Origin: Channallabes apus
Lineage: Eukaryota; Chordata; Actinopteri; Siluriformes; Clariidae
NCBI GenBank assembly: GCA_030522415.1
Contig: CM060126.1
Span: forward strand, 7,411,852 to 7,475,851
Direction of reading: 5' to 3'
DNA length: 64,000 nucleotides
Shown here in pieces: positions 58,140 to 64,000 of this stretch. The stretch's first letter is position 1; each line of letters begins with the position of its first letter. The translations under genes and the position numbers were made by a program. The notes under the pieces are model-generated. The model did no database searches. It had not been told where the DNA came from and saw only the letters and a list, made by a program, of their open reading frames with translations.

Positions 58140-58312
58140 CCTGATTTAGTGGTGTAATAGTTAAACCCTGTGACCTTGAACCTCCAGGGTCTGTGCGCAT
58201 CCAATTTGCATGTTCTACCCATGCTTGATGAGTTTCCTCCTTCAGAGCAAAGGTATCAAGTGGATTAGGCTAATTGTCATTTCCACGTTGCCTGTAGTGT
58301 GTGTCGGTCAAA
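58140..58312 (+). repeat. old GAAT-tailed SINE fragment
   Basis: Head and body blocks are recognisable (AGTGGTGTAATAGTTAAACC, ACCTCCAGGGTCTG, TTTGCATGTTCTACCC, TTGCCTGTAGTGTGTG); the 3' part is missing. Confidence 0.7.
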
Positions 58313-58426
58313 ACATGGTATCGGTGCTAAAAAGTGTCCCACGTACTGTGGGTGAAAAAGTGAATTTTCAGATAGGATCATATAATAACATTTTTCATAA
58401 GACTTTATGGTTCTTATTTTCTGATA

Positions 58427-59232
58427 TATACTCAGCAAAAAAAGAAACGCCCCTTTTTCAGGACTGTGTATTTCAACAATAATGTAAAAATCCAAATAAC
58501 TTTACAGATCTTCATTGTAAAGGGTTTAAACAATGTTTTCCATGCATGTTCAATTAACCATAATCAATTAATTAACCTGCACCTGTGGAATGGTGGTTAA
58601 GACCTTAACAGCTTACAGAAAGTAGGCATTTAAGGTCACAGTTCTAAAAACGCAGGACACTAAAGAGACTTGTCTAAAGAAAGATGCCCAGGGTTGCTGC
58701 TCATCTGCGTGAACGTGCATTAGGCATGCTGCAGGGAGGCATGAGGACTGCTGATGTGGCTATAGGGCAATAAATCGCCATGTCCGCACTGTGAGACGCC
58801 TAAGACGGCGCTACAGGGAGACAGGAAGGACAGCTGATCATCCTCGCAGTGGAAGACCACGTGTAACAACACCTGCACAGGATGGGTACATCCGAATATC
58901 ACACCTGCGTGACAGGTACAGGATGGCCACAACAACTGCCCGAGTCACACCAGGAACACACAATCCCTCCATCTCACAGCAAGAACTGACAAATCTGATC
59001 CAGTCCATGAGGAGGAGATGCACTGCAGTACTTCAAGCAGCTGGTGGCCACCAGATACTGACTGGTACTGACTGATTTTGAGCCTCCCTTCATTCAGAGA
59101 CACATTGGGAAACATTTTTACTTTATGTGTTATGGTGTTGACTCTTTTATTATTCATACAAATATTTACACATTAAGTTTACTGAAAGTAAAAACAGTTG
59201 AAAGTCAGAGGACATTTCTTTTTTTGTATACA
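58427..59232 (+). mobile_element. Tc1-type transposon, internal-deletion derivative
   Basis: Inverted ends: left TATACTCAGCAAAAAAAGAAACG and, on the other strand, right TATACAAAAAAAGAAATGTCC. An N-terminal transposase part (58684 onward: a paired-type helix-turn-helix, see the pseudogene entry) is joined directly to the last part of the gene near 58990, so the DDE catalytic domain is deleted. Non-autonomous. Confidence 0.85.
58684..59074 (+). pseudogene. Tc1-like transposase remnant
   Basis: An ATG at 58684 starts MPRVAAHLRERALGMLQGGM, the usual opening of one fish Tc1 transposase group. The frame is broken near 58770 (GGGCAATAAATCG) by a stop or frameshift, and continues as VRRLRRRYRETGRTADHP, GRPRVTTPAQDGYIR and HLRDRYRMATTTARV. 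After SISQQEL the sequence jumps to a C-terminal part (QSMRRRCTAVLQAAGGH). DNA-binding region only. Confidence 0.85.
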
Positions 59233-59284
59233 CACATCTTTTATCAGATAAAAAGAAACACATTTGCTTAATAAAAAACTCCAT

Positions 59285-59770
59285 GCCGTTTCTATGTAGT
59301 GTCTATACTGTAACTTTGATCTTAATTGTGATTTATTTGAAACTTAGTCCGTTTAGATTTCACATGAAAAGACATAAACCTGAAAAATTTGATTATTCTA
59401 AAATGCAAAATTGTTAAGATATTGCAACATGAATTTGACAAGGTTACGGACACTACAGATTGTTAGCTTTTTCAGCTTTTACCAAAAAACAATATAAGCA
59501 ACAATTTTTACAGGTCATGTGCTTATGAGTATTGATACTAATGTATGTTAGTATCAATACTCATAAAGAAAGGGACTCATTTGGGGCATATATAAAAAAT
59601 ATCTCTCCAAAATGACTGTTTTGCCTGAAACTTCCATGTTGCATGAACGTCAAAAGGAGCTTCTTTGGCACACACATTTTCTGTATTGTATTTTCTTGTA
59701 CTGTATCTGTATTCTGTAACACAAAGTCCTTTATGTTTTTAACATAAAAAATTTGAATCAGCACCAATAC
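59285..59770 (-). repeat. unnamed dispersed repeat, copy C
   Basis: The reverse complement matches copies A (25205) and B (33400). GGTTACGGACACTACAG lies at 59442-59458 and TTTCACATGAAAAGACATAAACC at about 59358. It contains a perfect 19-bp inverted repeat (59523-59541 and 59548-59566, 6-nt loop). Confidence 0.72.
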
Positions 59771-59784
59771 TGTCTTTTGGATGG

Positions 59785-59905
59785 GTGGTTGTACCCCTCG
59801 TCATGTCCTAAGTCTCCTTGGATAGCTCCAGGCCCTTAAGACCCTGTACAGGATAATCGGCATAGGAGATGAATGAATGAACGAATGAATGAAAGAATGA
59901 AAGAA
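59785..59905 (+). repeat. GAAT-tailed SINE 3' end
   Basis: Only the terminal part: 'gtacccctcgtcatgtcctaagtctcc', 'gatagctccaggccc', 'gaccctgtacaggata' and a (GAAT)n tail of about 45 bp. Confidence 0.75.
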
Positions 59906-60561
59906 TGAATGAGTATAAACAAACACATGCACACAAAGCAAATAAAAACTAGCCTCCTGCCTTATTCTTGCTGTTGTGATGTTTTTAAGACCTATGGAGA
60001 CCTTCCCTGAGAGCAACCCAACAGTATTCATGTTGGTAGTACTTCTAAGTAGACAGTCTAAGTGCACACCAAAGTCCTTGTAGATCCTCACCATCTAAGT
60101 GTGCTCTTGATCAATAGTGCCAGTAGGCAGAAGGGGCTTGATCCTGCTAAAATCCACCAGCATCCCCCTTCTTACTGCTGCTGAGCCGCACGTGTGCAGC
60201 ACTCCACAGAGTCCTTCAGCAAATCCCATTATTCATCTTTCTGCCCACTCCTGAGCCATAACACCACCACAGGCATGGCAGGAGAGTGTTTCTGCAAATG
60301 GCATGACTCAGAATCGTACTGAAAAAGTGAAGTGCAGCGAGCGAGCGGATTGGAAGGGAGGCTGTGAGCAACCTGTTTTGCTCATTCCCCCTGATGATTC
60401 GGTTTAACTACTCACGGCATTTCCAACTGAAACAGTTTTTTTTTTGTATTCATTTTCAGAGTGATATGCACGAGATGTATGCACGAGGTACAATGGGGTT
60501 CACTGAATATTAACTTTATACAGTACAGTACATTCTGTTTCATCAGGAGGTTTTCTTGGTT
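59906..60561. other. unique DNA, no gene seen
   Basis: Balanced composition, no supported exon or repeat. Confidence 0.45.
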
Positions 60562-60930
60562 GCTCACTCACTTTATCCCGTATACAGGGTCACGGAGGGG
60601 TCTAGAGCCTATCCCAGGAGACAAAGGTCTCTAGGCATTGGACTACGGTTCGGAAGATCCCAGGTTCAAACCCCACAACCACCAAGTTGCCACTGTTGGG
60701 CCCTTGAGCAAGGCCCTTAACCCTCAACTGCTCAGATGTATAATGAGATAAAAATGTAAGTCGCTCTGGATAAGAGCATCTGCCAAATGCCTAAATGTAA
60801 ATGTAAAAGGTGGGGAACAATCCATCGCAGGGCACACAAACTCATTTGGGAGCACCAATTATCTTAATCTGCATGTCTTTGGACTGTCGGAGGAAACCAG
60901 AAAACCAAGAGGAAGCACAACCACCAAACT
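60562..60930 (-). repeat. GAAT-tailed SINE split by a V-type SINE
   Basis: The 3' part ('cactttatcccgtatacagggtcac', 'gagcctatcccaggaga') ends at about 60630, and the next block ('caatccatcgcagggcacac', 'catgtctttggactg', 'ggaggaaaccag') resumes at about 60810. The V-type SINE lies between them. Confidence 0.8.
60631..60808 (+). repeat. V-type SINE nested in a GAAT-tailed SINE
   Basis: Starts at AGGCATTGGACTACGG (box A part missing), keeps box B and the V-like block, and ends in (ATGTAA)n. AAAGGT on both sides may be the target duplication. Confidence 0.85.
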
Positions 60931-62389
60931 GGATCAGTACAGTACTGGATCAGTACGAATCCATTTATGAGCAAAGAAAGTTCTGCGTAGTTTTAAAACA
61001 CTGCAGTTCAGGATAAAAACACATCATATTAATCTAGTGTAGCTACAGTATGAGCAAACTACATATACAGTATCATATTCTGAAGAAGGCGCGCTGGAGG
61101 AGGAAGAACAAGGGAGCTTCTTGCTGTGGCTCAGAAGAAATGACAGCATAAGGAAGGAAAAAATCTGTGGCTTGACTGCAGGGAACGACAGGTACGTAGA
61201 CGTCTGTACTGTACGTGCTGTAGCTCCACCACCCTGAGAGACTTCCCTATGGAAGCAATGGAGCAATGCATTTCCTGCATCTGCCATCATTCCACCTAAT
61301 ACAGTACCACTGACATACAATACTAGAGCCCATGTAGTCCCGTCCCGAGGTACAGACGTAAACATCAGTCCTCCAGGCTCACAAAATCCTCCAGATCCTC
61401 AGCGTTGAAAGTTGTAAGACTTTTAAGTGAGGGTTGCTGATGAAGTCTGACACGGTGAGTTCTGCAGAGCTGAGAAAGAGGACAATGATATAGAGGAGCA
61501 TTTAGGATGAGAGCAGGGTGATTTGGTTCAGCAGTGGGACTGGAACTCATCATCCAGAGCAGAGCACTGTGACAGTTTCATAGAAGGTCAGATTGGAAAT
61601 GTCATCTGTCAAAACCCAGGAGGAAACGGCGTTATTGTCTAGTACTGCTTAACTTGGTGATGTGAAATAGGCCTGTCTGTGGTATTGACGGTTTATGGAT
61701 TAGAAGGCGTTCTCTGTATCTGGGGAGGAATTGAAGTGGCAGGAAAGGTATATAAGGCTATAAATAAAACCAATTTATACTACTGTATGCAGCAATGCAC
61801 TCACATTCTTCAGTGTAATGCGACATAAGGGATAACATTAGCCCTGGATTCTACATGATAGTGTGGAAGTCACAGGACGCTCCTGAGCGGCTTTTTGACC
61901 CCAGTGTGAGCCCCGTGTCGCGTTCCTCATTTGGGAGTTCTCGGGAATATGTGCAGTAGATGGATGTCGAAGTGTAATGAGCTCTGTGGCACTGCTGCTG
62001 AAGGAGCATGGAACAACATCAAATGGTTTTATGGTCTCTCTACATCAAATCCTCACCATGGTACTTTCCTCCTACCTATTGTTAGATCTCTGTCTCGTTG
62101 TTTCATGGTGGAAATACAGTATGGTGAATGATTCGCTGGGCTGGAAGTCACGTACTGTATCTTCTTCTTAAATTCCGCACCAAGCCCAAGACCAATAAAA
62201 ATAATGAACATATACTATACAGAATTTAATAACTATACTGTATTACATGATTATAGTTTTAATTGTGCCATATTCAGCCAGCACCTCTTTTAATAATTAA
62301 AAATGAGCTTTCAAACAAATTTGCTTTCTTTTGTAATTTTTATGCAAGCATACATACACACTAACCGAGCACTTTAGCCATTCTATATA

Positions 62390-62442
<53 letters not shown>

Positions 62443-62642
62443 GATGAATTTAAATTTATTTCATTTTAACTAACTACTGTATACAAACATGACTAAGCCA
62501 AAATGGGTCTTATAGATCACTCTGATCATGTATTTCTATGGAAAATATAATAATAATAATAATAAGCAAATTTTTGCGATGCCATTCCCATATTCTGGTA
62601 CTGGTAAGATTTACAAGTTATAAATGTAATGATAATTTTTTT
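60931..62642. other. unique DNA, no gene seen
   Basis: Includes a (TA)n tract at 62394-62438 and many TACAGTA/TACTGTA words. A 113-codon frame on the - strand (61024-61365) has no recognisable domain. Confidence 0.45.
62394..62438. repeat. (TA)n microsatellite
   Basis: A pure TA tract of about 45 bp. Confidence 0.95.
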
Positions 62643-62890
62643 AGGTGGCACAGTGATGTAGTGGTTAGTACAGTTGACCTGCACCTCCGGGAACCCGGGT
62701 TCGATCCCCCCTTCAGGGTCTGTTTGCATGGAGTTTTGCATGTTCTCTTCATGTGTGGTGGGTTTCCGCCGCATACTCTGGTTTCCTCTCACAGTCCGCA
62801 GACATGCAGATTAGACTAATTGGTGTTCCCAAATTGCCCATAGTGTGAATGTGTGTGTCCTCCAGGCCGCCTCAACTTTGTAGACAGGAT
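62643..62890 (+). repeat. GAAT-tailed SINE, old copy without tail
   Basis: Clear head (GGCACAGTGATGTAGTGGTTAG, CCCGGGTTCGATCCCC) and body ('tgcatggagttttgcatg', 'gtgtggtgggtttccgcc', 'cacagtccgcagacatgcag', 'aattgcccatagtgtgaatg'); the 3' part is shortened. Confidence 0.85.
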
Positions 62891-63334
62891 AAAGTCGTAT
62901 AGCATCATCACAATCAGAATTTATCAATCAACCTATTCTGTGCTGTTGCTCACGTTTTAAGGTTTAAACATAAGTATGCTTTAATACCCCAACTGGATGA
63001 GCTCTCAAGATAGTCTCAATTCTTTCTGCCAAGTAGGTTTTTGGAAACATTCCTGCATCTCACAACTCATCCAGATTTTCCAGCTGCACTTTTCATGCCC
63101 CAAATCTCCCGGTCTACCGCATCCCAAAGGTAATACTGTACATCGGATTCAGTTCTGGGAATGTAATTGGGAAGGCTACTGTACTGAGGAGCATTAAACT
63201 CATTGTCATGCTGGAGGTAACTCTTCAAAGAAGGGTAAATTATAGGCATGAAGGTTTCAGGTGGTATCAGAAAATAGTACTCAAGTAGATATTCAACTGG
63301 CTGAGAAAAGTGGAACATCCACTTTCATCTCGGA
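62891..63334. other. unique DNA, no gene seen
   Basis: No features apart from clustered TACTGTA words near 63130 and 63178. Confidence 0.45.
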
Positions 63335-63535
63335 GGGGTTCGTTGGTTAGAACTGTTGCCTCATGCCTCTAGGGTTGGGATTTGAAGTGGTGGATGCATG
63401 TTCTCTCTATATATCGGTGGGTTTCTTCTGGGTGCTTGAGTTTCCCTCCACACACAGAACAAAGATATGCTTACATGGAATGGATTTTTCAAGTTGCCTC
63501 TAGTGTGTGTGTGTGTGCATGTGTGTCCCTGTAGG
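63335..63535 (+). repeat. GAAT-tailed SINE, strongly decayed
   Basis: Head (GGTTCGTTGGTTAGAACTGTTGCC) and body words (GCATGTTCTCTC, GTGGGTTTCTTCTGGGTGC, AAAGATATGC) are present in order, followed by a GT stretch. Confidence 0.65.
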
Positions 63536-64000
63536 TTAGAAGAACATTACAACACTAAGCAATAGTGTGAAATCAAAGGTCATTGCAACCAACTATGGTT
63601 TGTGATGATGGCTTGAATAGAGTCTATAAGGTTAAATGGACTGGACTGTGATAAGCAAAAGTCATTGAAGTCTTGCCTACGAATACTTGATATTCATCTG
63701 CTGTTTTCATCCAGGCCCTTGTTGCTCTTGAGAGCACCATTTTCTTTTCTTTTCTTGACATTGCATGATGGCACAGAGCAGAGAATAACAGGGTTGGCTT
63801 TTAGGCATATCCTCCATGTATAACCCTCATCATCCATGTCACTGCTTCAGTGCTGGCTTTATACCACTACAGAATTTAAAACTAGAAGAAATTTCCTTCA
63901 TGGTATGTATGTGATGTTGTTGATCCCCAGAAACTCGCAAAAAGCCTGACCTGACAGATCTCGCTTTAAAGTATTACTAATACAAGCTTTCCACTGTGAC
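63536..64000. other. unique DNA to the window end, no gene seen
   Basis: No supported exon or repeat. Confidence 0.45.

Overview
This window is vertebrate nuclear DNA, almost certainly from a ray-finned (teleost) fish. The evidence is spliced exons with GT..AG borders, dense fish-type transposons (L2 and Rex1 LINEs, Tol2-like hAT elements, Tc1/mariner remnants, tRNA-derived SINEs), long (GT)n arrays, and no bacterial features. The abundant tRNA-derived SINE that ends in (ATTC)n/(GAAT)n, with its 'dissertation-like' block structure, suggests an ostariophysan, perhaps a catfish. That taxonomic guess is inference only.

One host gene is complete. pipox (peroxisomal sarcosine / L-pipecolate oxidase) lies on the + strand at 42143-56190. 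Its eight coding exons give about 381 codons, with the FAD-binding Rossmann motif, the covalent-flavin cysteine and the active-site lysine all visible. A second host gene is probably represented by its first coding exon on the - strand at 8111-8186: a signal-peptide exon next to a CpG-rich promoter. From the known vertebrate order SEZ6(-)/PIPOX(+), I infer that this is sez6, with bases 1-8110 being its first intron.

The 34 kb between the two promoters and the pipox introns are mostly repeats. From left to right: unique AT-rich DNA with two SINE fragments (1-8110); the putative sez6 exon and CpG island (8111-8572); a decamer satellite (8573-10380) split by a 5'-truncated L2 (10381-12362) and continuing in decayed form to about 14190, where it is also invaded by a V-SINE, an L2 tail and a 480-bp Tol2-like hAT MITE with a perfect 8-bp target duplication; a 1.25-kb (GT)n array (16747-17989); a Rex1-type reverse transcriptase remnant (18440-19630); Tc1 and SINE fragments (19690-36320); and an apparently intact, full-length L2 retrotransposon on the - strand (about 36822-41870, ORF1 301 aa plus ORF2 990 aa), whose 5' end lies only about 0.3 kb from the pipox start codon, in divergent orientation.

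The pipox introns hold Tc1 and mariner remnants, a 1.2-kb Tol2-like hAT element with its 8-bp duplication, an internally deleted LTR retrotransposon with a broken gag, a SINE with its target duplication, and an L2 tail. Downstream of pipox (56245-64000) there are only mariner/Tc1 MITEs, SINE fragments and unique sequence. The most interesting points are the strict 10-bp register of the satellite, the intact L2 beside the pipox promoter, a 68-bp near-copy of the pipox start region in intron 2, the lack of a peroxisomal PTS1 tail, an unnamed dispersed repeat with three copies, and a striking excess of the heptamer TACTGTA/TACAGTA.
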